In this document: positions 44,591 through 54,709 of the stretch, in pieces
How the letters are laid out: every line of letters begins with the position of its first letter
How positions within the stretch are numbered: position 1 is the stretch's first letter
Source: Sphingopyxis macrogoltabida
Lineage (GTDB): Bacteria; Pseudomonadota; Alphaproteobacteria; Sphingomonadales; Sphingomonadaceae
Direction of reading: 5' to 3'
Assembly: GCF_001307295.1 (NCBI RefSeq)
Contig: NZ_CP012700.1
Span: 2,855,001-2,919,000, forward strand
DNA length: 64,000 nucleotides
Notes under the pieces: model-generated
What the model was told of the DNA's origin: nothing
The model's database searches: none
Seen by the model: the letters and a program-made list of their open reading frames with translations, nothing else
Translations under genes and position numbers: made by a program

Positions 44591-44929
44591 ATGGCGAACC
44601 AACAAACCTCGCTCGACACTGTCTTCCACGCGCTTGCCGACCCGACCCGGCGCGCGGTGATCGGCCGCCTGCTCGGCGGCGCGGCGCCGGTGAAGCGGCT
44701 GGCCGAGCCCTTTGCGATGGGCCTGCCTGCGTTCATGAAGCATTTGTCGGTGCTCGAAACATCGGGGCTGATCCGCTCGGAAAAGGCGGGCCGCGTCCGG
44801 ACCTGCCACCTCAACGCGGACCGGCTGGCCGCGGCCGAGGACTGGCTCTCGGAACAGCGGGCGATCTGGCAGGGGCGCACCAACCGCCTCGCCGCCTTCG
44901 TCGAATCGCAAAATCCCCCCACGAAATGA
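44591..44929 (+). CDS. ArsR family regulator (without metal site)
   Basis: The 112-residue winged-helix protein has FHALADPTRRAVIGRLLGGAAPVKRLAEPF, FMKHLSVLETSGLIRSEKAGRVRTCHL, standard for the ArsR/SmtB subgroup that accompanies AHSA1 genes. No metal-binding CxC box is present. It is followed 16 bp later by an AHSA1-domain gene, a pairing seen across many bacteria, where the regulator probably controls the partner. Confidence 0.9.
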   Translation: MANQQTSLDTVFHALADPTRRAVIGRLLGGAAPVKRLAEPFAMGLPAFMKHLSVLETSGLIRSEKAGRVRTCHLNADRLAAAEDWLSEQRAIWQGRTNRLAAFVESQNPPTK

Positions 44930-44945
44930 CAGCGGAGCAAGCAGC

Positions 44946-46734
<1,789 letters not shown>

Positions 46735-46741
46735 CCCCTAT

Positions 46742-46813
46742 CGTCATCCCGGACTTGATCCTGGATCCACGACGCCGTCGCTGAATGGATCCCGGATCAA
46801 GTCCGGGATGACG
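46742..46813. repeat. Intergenic inverted repeat (GGACTTGATCC family)
   Basis: CGTCATCCCGGACTTGATCC and GGATCAAGTCCGGGATGACG flank a roughly 32-nt centre. It lies 7 bp after the serS stop and 19 bp before surE. Confidence 0.85.
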
Positions 46814-46832
46814 AAGAAAGAGAGACCGAAAC

Positions 46833-47597
46833 GTGCGCATCCTCCTCACCAACGACGATGGCTATCACGCGCCCGGCATGGCGGTGCTGGAGGCGATCGC
46901 ATGCCAGCTTTCGGACGACATCTGGGTTTGCGCACCGTCGGAGGAACAGTCGGGCGCCGGCCATTCGCTCACCCTGTCGCGTCCGGTGCGTATCCGCCGG
47001 CACGGCGAACGGCGCTGGTCGTGCAGCGGCACCCCGACCGATTCGGTGATGATGGCAATCGGCAAGCTGATGCCCGAAAAGCCCGACCTGATCCTGTCGG
47101 GGGTCAACCGCGGCGCCAACCTCGGCGACGACGTCACCTATTCGGGTACGGTCTCCGCCGCGATCGAGGGCGCGCTTGCGGGAATCCGTTCGATCGCGCT
47201 CAGCCAGGTCTATGCCCGCGAAGGCATGGGCGACAGCGTGCCGTTCGAGGCAGCCGAAGCGTGGGGCGCCAGGGTGCTGCGCCCGCTGCTCGACATGGAG
47301 ATGGCACCGCGCACGCTGATCAACATCAACTTCCCCGCGATCCCCGCTGCCGAGGTGCAGGGCATCCGGGTAACGCGGCAGGGCTTCCACGACTATGGCC
47401 GCGGTTCGATCGTCGAGGGTACCGACCCGCGCGGCTATCCCTATTTCTGGTTCGGCCTGCACGGCATCGAGCATAGCCTCGGCCACGACAGCGACCTCGA
47501 GGCGATCGACGATAAATATATCTCGGTCACCCCGCTCCAGCTCGACCTGACCCACGACGCCTCGCTCGCCGCGCTGCGAAGCGCCTACGCCGCCTGA
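46833..47597 (+). CDS. surE: 5'/3'-nucleotidase SurE
   Basis: SurE is a metal-dependent nucleotidase acting on nucleoside monophosphates. The 254-residue protein has ILLTNDDGYHAPGMAVL with the Asp-Asp metal ligands, VCAPSEEQSGAGHSLTLSRPVRI, LSGVNRGANLGDDVTYSGTVSAAIEG and the C-terminal ISVTPLQLDLTH. The start is GTG. serS-surE-(pcm)-nlpD is a conserved alphaproteobacterial order; here pcm is missing and the NlpD-like gene follows after about 70 bp. Confidence 0.96.
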   Translation: MRILLTNDDGYHAPGMAVLEAIACQLSDDIWVCAPSEEQSGAGHSLTLSRPVRIRRHGERRWSCSGTPTDSVMMAIGKLMPEKPDLILSGVNRGANLGDDVTYSGTVSAAIEGALAGIRSIALSQVYAREGMGDSVPFEAAEAWGARVLRPLLDMEMAPRTLININFPAIPAAEVQGIRVTRQGFHDYGRGSIVEGTDPRGYPYFWFGLHGIEHSLGHDSDLEAIDDKYISVTPLQLDLTHDASLAALRSAYAA

Positions 47598-47670
47598 TCC
47601 TTTCGCATTATCTGTGCCATAGCGGAACAGAAGCCTAGCCATCGCGCCCCGGCTTTGGCAAAGAGGGTGC

Positions 47671-48744
47671 ATGGGGGGTGTCACACACCGTAATGCGCTA
47701 TGGCTGCCGGGCGTGCTGTTGCTCGCCGGCTGTATTCCTGCGGCCAGTGCGCCGAGCCGCCCCGCTCCGCCGCCAGCGAGCGCAAGTCCCGAACCCGAAC
47801 CCGACAGCTATGTGCGGCAGGACGTCATGGGCGGCGACGCCCGGCCGACCTGGACGCTGAAACCGGTCGCGACCAACGCGCGATGGGTCGGGGGTAACCT
47901 TTATATTGTGCGCCGCGGCGACACGTTGCGCGCGATCGGCGAGATGACGGGCGTCGGCTCCGAAGCGCTGGCGATGGAAAATGATCTCGCGCCGCCCTAC
48001 ACGCTGTTACCTGGACAACAGCTGCGCGTTCCGGCAGGCCTGTACCACCGCGTCGCGACCGGTGAGACGGGGATCGGCATCGCCGCCGCCTATGGCGTCG
48101 ACTGGGGCGAGGTCATCACGATCAACGCACTCGCCGAGCCCTATATATTGCGCATCGGCCAGCGCCTGCGTCTGCCCTCGCACGCGAAGGCGCTGCCGCC
48201 GAAGGCGGTCGACGTCGCCGCGCGCGCCGCTGCCTTCAACCTCGACATCGACGATATCGCGACCGGCAGCCAGCCCGCGCTGGCCGAAAGCGCGCGGCCG
48301 ACCGCCGCCAGCGCGGCACCGACGAAACCCGTCACCACCGCGATCGCCGCGCCCGCCAGCTTCGCGGGGCGGTTCCAGTGGCCGCTCACCGGAAAGATCA
48401 TCGCGAAATTCGGTCCGCTCGCGCCGGGCAAGGTCAACGACGGGATCAACATCGCCGCCGCGACCGGTACCCCGATTCACGCCGCCGCGCCGGGCGTCGT
48501 CGCCTATGCCGGCGACCAGATCGGCGTCTATGGCGGGCTGATCCTGATCAACCATGGCGGCGGCTGGGTCAGCGCCTATGGCCATGCGGGGCGGATCGAC
48601 GTCCAGCGCGGTCAGGCGGTCAAGGCCGGCGACATCATCGGCCGCGCCGGGGCGAGCGGCCAGGTCCAGTCGCCGCAGCTCCATTTCCAGCTCCGCAAGA
48701 ATCGCATTCCGATTGACCCGCTGAAGCAATTGCCGCCAAGATAA
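47671..48744 (+). CDS. NlpD-like lipoprotein: two LysM regions and a degenerate LytM domain
   Basis: The 357-residue protein has a lipoprotein signal (LWLPGVLLLAGC), two LysM-like repeats (YIVRRGDTLRAIGEMTGV at about 76 and YHRVATGETGIGIAAAYGV at about 127) and a C-terminal LytM/M23 fold (FGPLAPGKVNDGINIAAATGTPIHA, YGGLILINHGGGWVSAYGH). The zinc ligands are largely lost: the H-x3-D position reads N256-x3-N260 and the H-x-H reads Q336-L-H338. As in E. coli NlpD and EnvC it should be enzymatically inactive and work as an activator of a cell-separation amidase. Its position after surE supports the NlpD assignment. Confidence 0.85.
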   Translation: MGGVTHRNALWLPGVLLLAGCIPAASAPSRPAPPPASASPEPEPDSYVRQDVMGGDARPTWTLKPVATNARWVGGNLYIVRRGDTLRAIGEMTGVGSEALAMENDLAPPYTLLPGQQLRVPAGLYHRVATGETGIGIAAAYGVDWGEVITINALAEPYILRIGQRLRLPSHAKALPPKAVDVAARAAAFNLDIDDIATGSQPALAESARPTAASAAPTKPVTTAIAAPASFAGRFQWPLTGKIIAKFGPLAPGKVNDGINIAAATGTPIHAAAPGVVAYAGDQIGVYGGLILINHGGGWVSAYGHAGRIDVQRGQAVKAGDIIGRAGASGQVQSPQLHFQLRKNRIPIDPLKQLPPR

Positions 48745-48749
48745 GGGCG

Positions 48750-49811
48750 ATGGCAAAGCCCCGCCGCACTCCTTTCGAGCACCGGTTCAACCCGCTGCGA
48801 CGCATGAGCAAATGGCCGATCTGGGCCGACGTCGTCACGCGGCTTGGCGTCGCCTTCCTGCTGATCGCTTTCGTCGTGCTCGTCCACTGGATCGACCGCG
48901 CGGGATTGAAGGACAGCCACGACGGCCAGATCAGCTTCCTCGACGTCGTCTATTTCACGATGATCTCTGTGACCACGACGGGCTTTGGCGACATCGCGCC
49001 GGTGTCCGACCGCTCGCGGCTGATCGAAGCGGTCATCGTGACGCCGATCCGCATCATGGTACTCTTCATCTTCGTCGGCACCGCCTATAATTTCGTCCTC
49101 AAGCGCACATGGGAAAAATGGCGTATGGCCCGCATCCAGGCAAAGCTCACCAACCACATCGTCGTGCTCGGCTACGGCATCAGCGGCAGCGAAGCGGTCA
49201 GGGAACTGATCGCGCGCGGCACCGATCCCGCCTGCATCGTCGTGATCGACCAGTCGGGATCGCGGATTGCCGAGGCCGAAGCCGCCGGCTGCAACGTATT
49301 ACAGGGCGATGCATCGAACGACGACACGTTGATCGACGTCCAGATCGCAAAGGCACAGTCGGTTCTTGTCTCGGCGGGGCGCGACGACGCGTCGATCCTG
49401 ATGGTCCTGACCGTCCGCCACCTTGCGCCCAAGGTCCCGATCAGCGTCGTCGTTCGCGCTCAGGACAACGAACTGCTCGCGCGGCAGGCGGGCGCGAACA
49501 ATGTCATCAACCCGGTCAGCTTCACCGGCCTGCTGCTAGCCGGGTCGGCGCAGGGCGCGCATGTCGCCGACTATATGGCCGACCTCGCCAGCGTCGGCGG
49601 CCGCGTCCAGCTCCGCGAACGCCCCGTCAGCGGCGAGGAAATCGGGCGCAGCATCGACCAGCTCGCCAGCGGCGGCCGCGGCCTGCGCATCTATCGCGGC
49701 GGCAAGCCCTATGGCTTTTGGGAAGCGGAAACGAAGCGCCTCGAACCCGGCGACCTGATCGTCGAGGTGATCAACTGCGAGGAATGCGAAGCGAGCGTTC
49801 CGGGCGGTTAG
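48750..49811 (+). CDS. Two-helix potassium channel with RCK/TrkA-N domain
   Basis: The 353-residue protein has a first membrane helix (VAFLLIAFVVLVHWI), a pore loop with filter TTTGFGD (75-81), a second helix (IMVLFIFVGTAYNFVL), then a cytoplasmic NAD-binding RCK domain (IVVLGYGISGSEAVREL, IDQSGSRIAEAEAAGCNVLQGDASND) and a C-terminal RCK_C-like part. The layout is that of MthK/Kch-like ligand-gated K+ channels. GFG instead of GYG in the filter is a known variant. Its stop overlaps the convergent DUF423 stop by 4 bp. Confidence 0.9.
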   Translation: MAKPRRTPFEHRFNPLRRMSKWPIWADVVTRLGVAFLLIAFVVLVHWIDRAGLKDSHDGQISFLDVVYFTMISVTTTGFGDIAPVSDRSRLIEAVIVTPIRIMVLFIFVGTAYNFVLKRTWEKWRMARIQAKLTNHIVVLGYGISGSEAVRELIARGTDPACIVVIDQSGSRIAEAEAAGCNVLQGDASNDDTLIDVQIAKAQSVLVSAGRDDASILMVLTVRHLAPKVPISVVVRAQDNELLARQAGANNVINPVSFTGLLLAGSAQGAHVADYMADLASVGGRVQLRERPVSGEEIGRSIDQLASGGRGLRIYRGGKPYGFWEAETKRLEPGDLIVEVINCEECEASVPGG

Positions 49812-50134
49812 CCGCGCCAGAACAGCCAGCCCGCCCACAGCCAGCCGATGATCAGCAGGCTGCCGCCGATCGGGGTCACGGCGCCCAGCCAGCGCGGTCC
49901 GCCGAGCGCCATCGCATAGAGAGTGATGGCAAAGATCGCGCCGCCGACGAGCAGCATGATCGCCGGCCCGCGCGCAAAACCCATGATCGAGAGCGCGCCG
50001 ACCGCGTGGATCAACTGGTACAGCCCGCCGGTGCGCAGCCATTCGGCCTCCTGCTGCCCCGCCGCGCCATGCGCGCCGAACGCCCCGGCCGCAACGGCAA
50101 GCGCCGCCGAAACTGCTGCAAATAGGCCGATCAT
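49808..50134 (-). CDS. DUF423 family membrane protein
   Basis: The 108-residue protein has four hydrophobic helices and the DUF423 pattern AAVSAALAVAAGAFGAHG near the start, TGGLYQLIHAVGAL and TPIGGSLLIIGWLWAGW. The function is unknown. The ATG at 50134 (MIGLFAAVS) is chosen over upstream alternatives as it starts the first helix directly. It is divergent from rimO. Confidence 0.85.
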   Translation of the reverse strand: MIGLFAAVSAALAVAAGAFGAHGAAGQQEAEWLRTGGLYQLIHAVGALSIMGFARGPAIMLLVGGAIFAITLYAMALGGPRWLGAVTPIGGSLLIIGWLWAGWLFWRG

Positions 50135-50227
50135 CCTGCGTCCATTCTTCGTCTGCCAGACCTCACCCATGCCGCCGCGCGCCGGGCGTGACAAGTGCCG
50201 CAAAATCGATTAAAGGCGCGGCCAATC

Positions 50228-51595
50228 ATGACAACCAAGACTCTTCCCGCCCAGCCGAAAGTCGGCATGGTGTCGCTCGGCTGCCCGAAGGCGCTCGTCG
50301 ACAGCGAACGGATTCTGACCAAGCTGCGCGCCGACGGCTATGGCCTGTCGCCCGATTATGCGGGCGCCGATGTCGTGCTCGTCAACACCTGCGGCTTCCT
50401 CGATTCGGCGAAGGAAGAAAGCCTCGAGGCGATCGGCGAGGCGATGGCAGAGAACGGCCGCGTCATCGTCACCGGCTGCATGGGCAATGAAGCCGAGGTC
50501 ATCCGCGCGCGCTTCCCGAACGTCCTCGCGGTCACCGGTGCACATCAGTATGAGCAGGTCGTCGACGCTGTCCACGACGCCGCGCCGCCAACACAGGGCC
50601 CCTTCATCGATCTTGTCCCCGAGGGTGGGCTCAAGCTGACGCCGCGCCACTACAGCTATCTGAAAATCAGCGAAGGCTGCAATCACAGCTGCTCCTTCTG
50701 CATCATCCCCGATCTGCGCGGCAAACTGGTCAGCCGCCGCATCGACGCGGTGCTGCGCGAGGCGGAAAAGCTCGTCGCGGCGGGCACCAAGGAGTTACTG
50801 GTGATCAGCCAGGACACGTCGGCTTACGGCGTCGATATCCGGCACGACCCGCGCCAATGGCACGGCCGCGAGGTGCGCGCGCATATGACCGACCTCGCGC
50901 GCGAACTCGGCCAGCTCCGGACCGGCGAAGGCCGCGCCCCGTGGGTGCGCCTCCACTATGTCTACCCCTACCCCCACGTCGACGCGGTCATCCCGCTGAT
51001 GGCCGAGGGGCTGCTGACGCCCTATCTCGACATCCCCTTCCAGCACGCGGCGCCCGCCGTGCTCAAGCGCATGAAGCGCCCCGCGAACGAAGCGAAAGTG
51101 CTCGAACGGCTGAAGAGCTGGCGCGAAATCGCGCCCGACATTTCGATCCGATCGAGCTTCGTCGTCGGCTTCCCCGGCGAGACCGAGGCGGATTTCCAGT
51201 ATCTGCTCGACTGGCTCGACGAAGCGCAGCTCGACCGCGTCGGCGCCTTCCGCTTCGAACCCGTCGCGGGGGCGCAGGCCAACGCGCTCGACAATCCGGT
51301 CCCCGAAGAGGTCAAGGAAGAGCGCTACCAGCGCATCATGGCCAAGACCGCCGCGATCAGCGCCGCCAAGCTGGAGGCCAAGATCGGTCGCACGCTCCCC
51401 GTGATCATCGACGAGGTCGGCGAGGCGGATGAAGAAGGCAGCATCGGCGCAACGGGCCGCAGCCAGGCCGACGCCCCCGAAATCGACGGCCACGTCTACC
51501 TCCGCGACGTCTCTGCGACGCTGAAGGCCGGAGACATCGTCGATGTAGAGATCGAGGATGCCGACGAGCACGATCTGTTCGGGGTCGTCGCGTAA
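50228..51595 (+). CDS. rimO: Ribosomal protein S12 methylthiotransferase RimO
   Basis: RimO adds a methylthio group to an Asp of ribosomal protein S12. The 455-residue protein has the N-terminal UPF0004 domain ([35 protein letters not shown]), the radical SAM cluster C151-x3-C155-x2-C158 (CNHSCSFC) followed by [12 protein letters not shown], and the C-terminal TRAM domain ([20 protein letters not shown]). [12 protein letters not shown] identifies RimO rather than MiaB. Confidence 0.96.
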   Translation: MTTKTLPAQPKVGMVSLGCPKALVDSERILTKLRADGYGLSPDYAGADVVLVNTCGFLDSAKEESLEAIGEAMAENGRVIVTGCMGNEAEVIRARFPNVLAVTGAHQYEQVVDAVHDAAPPTQGPFIDLVPEGGLKLTPRHYSYLKISEGCNHSCSFCIIPDLRGKLVSRRIDAVLREAEKLVAAGTKELLVISQDTSAYGVDIRHDPRQWHGREVRAHMTDLARELGQLRTGEGRAPWVRLHYVYPYPHVDAVIPLMAEGLLTPYLDIPFQHAAPAVLKRMKRPANEAKVLERLKSWREIAPDISIRSSFVVGFPGETEADFQYLLDWLDEAQLDRVGAFRFEPVAGAQANALDNPVPEEVKEERYQRIMAKTAAISAAKLEAKIGRTLPVIIDEVGEADEEGSIGATGRSQADAPEIDGHVYLRDVSATLKAGDIVDVEIEDADEHDLFGVVA

Positions 51596-51680
51596 AGCGG
51601 CGCTGTAAAGCAGGGCCTGCAAACCTGAGGGGCGAATGGCGGTTTTGGGGTGGAAAGCTGTCGTTGCATCTCCCCGCTTT

Positions 51681-51753
51681 CGTCATCCCGGACTTGATCC
51701 GGGATCCGTAGCTGCACCGTCGTCATGGATCCCGGATCAAATCCGGGATGACG
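51681..51753. repeat. Intergenic inverted repeat (GGACTTGATCCGGG family)
   Basis: CGTCATCCCGGACTTGATCC and GGATCAAATCCGGGATGACG form the arms, one base from perfect. It lies in the 270-bp gap between rimO and the DUF4403 gene, which otherwise holds no gene. Confidence 0.85.
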
Positions 51754-51865
51754 AATGGGAAAGCTCCGCAACCGGCCGAAAGTAATCATTTCCCTCTTCC
51801 ACACCGATGGAACAGCTTTGCACCTTTCCTGTTATAGGAGATACAGACCGCATCAGGGGCACCAT

Positions 51866-53332
51866 ATGCGTCTAATCCTACTGACGACCGCCACCTTGCT
51901 GCTCACCGCCTGCGAACGCAAGACCGAGGTCGAGCCGCCGCCGCGCGCGACCGACAAGGCGCCCTCGCCTACCCAGACATCGCTCATCGCGGTGCCGATC
52001 AACGCCAGCACCGCGTCGCTGAAAACCGCGCTCGAACGCGCGGTGCCGAAGACATTGTGGACGATCAACCAGCGCGAACGCGCATGCGTGAAACCGCAGC
52101 GGGTCAAGGTCTTCGGCAAGAAGGTCAAGATCACCCCGCCGATCGCCTGTACGATCGTCGGTCAGGTGACGCGCGGGCCGCTGCGCCTGCGCGGCGAAGG
52201 CAGCGAGATCGTCGTCGATGTGCCGATCCATGCCACGATCAGCGCCCGCGATGTCGGCGGCGTATTGAAGGGCGAGACCGCGACGGGCGCCGCGATGGCA
52301 CATGCTCGGGTGCGGATCGAACTGACCCCCGAATGGCGCACGCAGGGCAAGGCGCGGATCAGCTATGGCTGGACCAACGCGCCGGGGATCGATTTCCTCG
52401 GGCGGCGGATCACCTTCACCGACGAAGCCGACGCCAAGCTGAAACCCGTCGTCCGCGACGTCGAGCGCGAGGTGAACCGCGAGATCGCGAAGATCTATAT
52501 CCGCAAACAGGCGGCCGAAGTCTGGCGGCAAAGCTTCACCACGCTCGAACTCAACCGCGAAAACCCGCCGGTGTGGATGCGCGTAACGCCGCAGCGCATC
52601 CTCTATGGCGGCTACCGCCTCGACGGCCAGCAGATGCGCCTCAATCTGGGGCTGGAAGCGATCACTGAAACCTTTGTGTCGGGCCGGCCGCGCGACCCCG
52701 TGCCGACCCCGCTGCCCCGGCTGGTGCGCGAAACGCCCAAGCCGCATTTCGACGTCCGGGTGCCGGTGCTCGCCGATTATGCCCAGCTCGAGCCGGTGAT
52801 CCACCGCGCGCTGGTCAAACGCTCGGCCCGCCCCTTCGTCCTGCCCGCGATCGGGCCGGTGATGGCCAAGTTCGGCAAGGTGACCGCCTATGGCGCGCCC
52901 GACAACCGGATTGCGGTCGGGATCGAGCTCGAGGCGCTGGTCCAGGGGGCAAAGCGCGAACCGACGCGCGGCCGCGTCTGGGTCACCGCGCGCCCGGTGA
53001 ACGCACCCGGCTCGGCCAAGGTGAGCTTCATCGACCTGAAAGTCGATGGCGACACCAACGGCCTGAAGGGCGATCTGTTGCTCGGCATCGCCGAGAGCGA
53101 GGGTTTCGCGCCGCTGATCGCCGACGCGCTGACGCAGAATTTCACCCGCGACCTCGCGGAATTACAGGGCAAGATCCGGCGCGCAATCGACCAGCGGCGC
53201 GAGGGCGCCTTCGTCATCCGCACCCGCATCGACAGCTTCGAGACGGGCGAAATCACCGCTTATGGCAACGGCCTCTATCTGCCGGTGCGGATGGTCGGGG
53301 GCGCGAGCGTCGATTATCGGCCGGCAAAATAG
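51866..53332 (+). CDS. DUF4403 family lipoprotein
   Basis: The 488-residue protein begins with a lipoprotein signal (LILLTTATLLLTACER) and a Pro-rich linker, followed by a long beta-rich repeat structure (TSLIAVPINASTASLKTALERAVP near the start; a second unit HFDVRVPVLADYAQLEPVIHRAL) typical of DUF4403, which resembles lipid-binding SMP/BPI-like tubular folds. Function is unknown; a role in envelope lipid handling is only a guess. AGGGG lies six bases before the ATG. Confidence 0.82.
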   Translation: MRLILLTTATLLLTACERKTEVEPPPRATDKAPSPTQTSLIAVPINASTASLKTALERAVPKTLWTINQRERACVKPQRVKVFGKKVKITPPIACTIVGQVTRGPLRLRGEGSEIVVDVPIHATISARDVGGVLKGETATGAAMAHARVRIELTPEWRTQGKARISYGWTNAPGIDFLGRRITFTDEADAKLKPVVRDVEREVNREIAKIYIRKQAAEVWRQSFTTLELNRENPPVWMRVTPQRILYGGYRLDGQQMRLNLGLEAITETFVSGRPRDPVPTPLPRLVRETPKPHFDVRVPVLADYAQLEPVIHRALVKRSARPFVLPAIGPVMAKFGKVTAYGAPDNRIAVGIELEALVQGAKREPTRGRVWVTARPVNAPGSAKVSFIDLKVDGDTNGLKGDLLLGIAESEGFAPLIADALTQNFTRDLAELQGKIRRAIDQRREGAFVIRTRIDSFETGEITAYGNGLYLPVRMVGGASVDYRPAK

Positions 53333-53526
53333 GATCGAGTGCGCTTCGGCACCCTGTCCTACAATATCCGGAGGATCTACCGTCTTGGAATGATGCCCGA
53401 CCGCGCTCCCCCCGCCCTGCCGCACCGCATCGTTACACCGGCCGCGCAGCTTGGTCAGAAAGACGATTTCAGTGTAAAGTCGCGCAGTATTTAGCCGTTT
53501 CGGAGAAAGCCTCGCTTCGCCCATTT

Positions 53527-53602
53527 CGTCACCCCGGACTTGATCCGGGGTCCCGCATATCACCGTTGATGAGCGGGACCCCGGATCAAGTCCGGGGTGA
53601 CG
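53527..53602. repeat. Intergenic inverted repeat (GGACTTGATCCGGGG family)
   Basis: CGTCACCCCGGACTTGATCC and GGATCAAGTCCGGGGTGACG are perfect arms, with a further GGTCCCGC/GCGGGACC extension. It lies in the 348-bp gap between the DUF4403 gene and the convergent pit gene; the only other item there is a doubtful short reading frame at 53339-53494. Confidence 0.87.
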
Positions 53603-53680
53603 GGAACGGGTATAACGAACGGCAAATTGCGCGTGAAGTTAGGCCGTTTTCCGCCCCTTTTTGGCGCAATCCCCTTGCGC

Positions 53681-54694
53681 TCAGAACAGGCGGGTGATCG
53701 CGTAGAAGATCGCGGCGACGATCGCGCTTGCCGGAATGGTGATGAACCACGCCGCGACGACATTGCCCGCAACGCCCCAGCGCACCGCACTGGCCCTACG
53801 CGCGACGCCGGCGCCGATGATGCTGCCGGTGATCGTGTGCGTCGTCGACACGGGGATGCCGAGCAGGCTCGCGGTGAACACCATGATCGACCCGCCGGTC
53901 GAGGCAGCGAAGCCCTGATGGTGCGACAGCTTGGTGATCCGGCCGCCCATCGTCTCGATGATCTTCCACCCGCCCGACAGCGTGCCGAGCGCGATCGCGA
54001 TATAGCAACTGAACGCGACCCAGTGCGGGACGTGGAACTCGCCGCCGAGATAGCCGGTCGAATAGAGGAGGACGGTGATGATCCCCATCGTCTTCTGCGC
54101 ATCGTTGAGGCCGTGGCTGATCGAATAGGCGGCCGACGACAGCAGGTGGAGATGGCGGAAGGTCTTCTCGGCAAAGCTGGCGGTCGCGCGGCGCAGCGCC
54201 CAGCTACTGACCAGCATCACCAGCATCGCGAGCAGCATGCCGAGCAAGGGCGACAGGAAAATCGCGACGACCGTCTTGTTGAGCCCCGTCCACTCGATCC
54301 CTTCGAACCCGGCGTGCGCGACGCCGGCGCCGACGATGCCGCCGACGAGCGCGTGGCTCGACGACGAGGGGATGCCCTTGAGCCAGGTGACGACGTTCCA
54401 GAACATCGCGCCGACGAGCGCCCCGAACACCACCGCCGGGGTCACCAGATCCTTGTCGATGATCCCCTTGCCGATCGTTTCGGCCACCTTGTGCAGCTCA
54501 GGGAAGATGATCGACAGGAAATAGGCGGCAAAATTGAAGAAGGCGGCGAACAGCACTGCCTGCACGGGCCGCAGCAGGCGCGTCGCGACGACGGTCGCGA
54601 TGCTGTTCGCGGCATCGTGCAGCCCGTTCAGAAAGTCGAACGCCAACGCCAGAATGACAAGGCCGACGAGGAGCGGGAAAGCGAGTTCGTGCAT
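53681..54694 (-). CDS. pit: Inorganic phosphate transporter (Pit family)
   Basis: The 337-residue protein has about 10 membrane helices and the duplicated PiT signature: DFLNGLHDAANSIATVVATRLL near the start and HGLNDAQKTMGIITVLL in the second half, plus GIPSSSSHALVGGIVGAG and GIPVSTTHTITGSIIGAG. Pit transporters import metal-phosphate with protons. The gene is 15 bp downstream of the Nudix-DUF47 gene; DUF47 proteins are known partners of Pit transporters. Confidence 0.94.
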   Translation of the reverse strand: MHELAFPLLVGLVILALAFDFLNGLHDAANSIATVVATRLLRPVQAVLFAAFFNFAAYFLSIIFPELHKVAETIGKGIIDKDLVTPAVVFGALVGAMFWNVVTWLKGIPSSSSHALVGGIVGAGVAHAGFEGIEWTGLNKTVVAIFLSPLLGMLLAMLVMLVSSWALRRATASFAEKTFRHLHLLSSAAYSISHGLNDAQKTMGIITVLLYSTGYLGGEFHVPHWVAFSCYIAIALGTLSGGWKIIETMGGRITKLSHHQGFAASTGGSIMVFTASLLGIPVSTTHTITGSIIGAGVARRASAVRWGVAGNVVAAWFITIPASAIVAAIFYAITRLF

Positions 54695-54709
54695 GGTGGA
54701 CGCCCCCGC

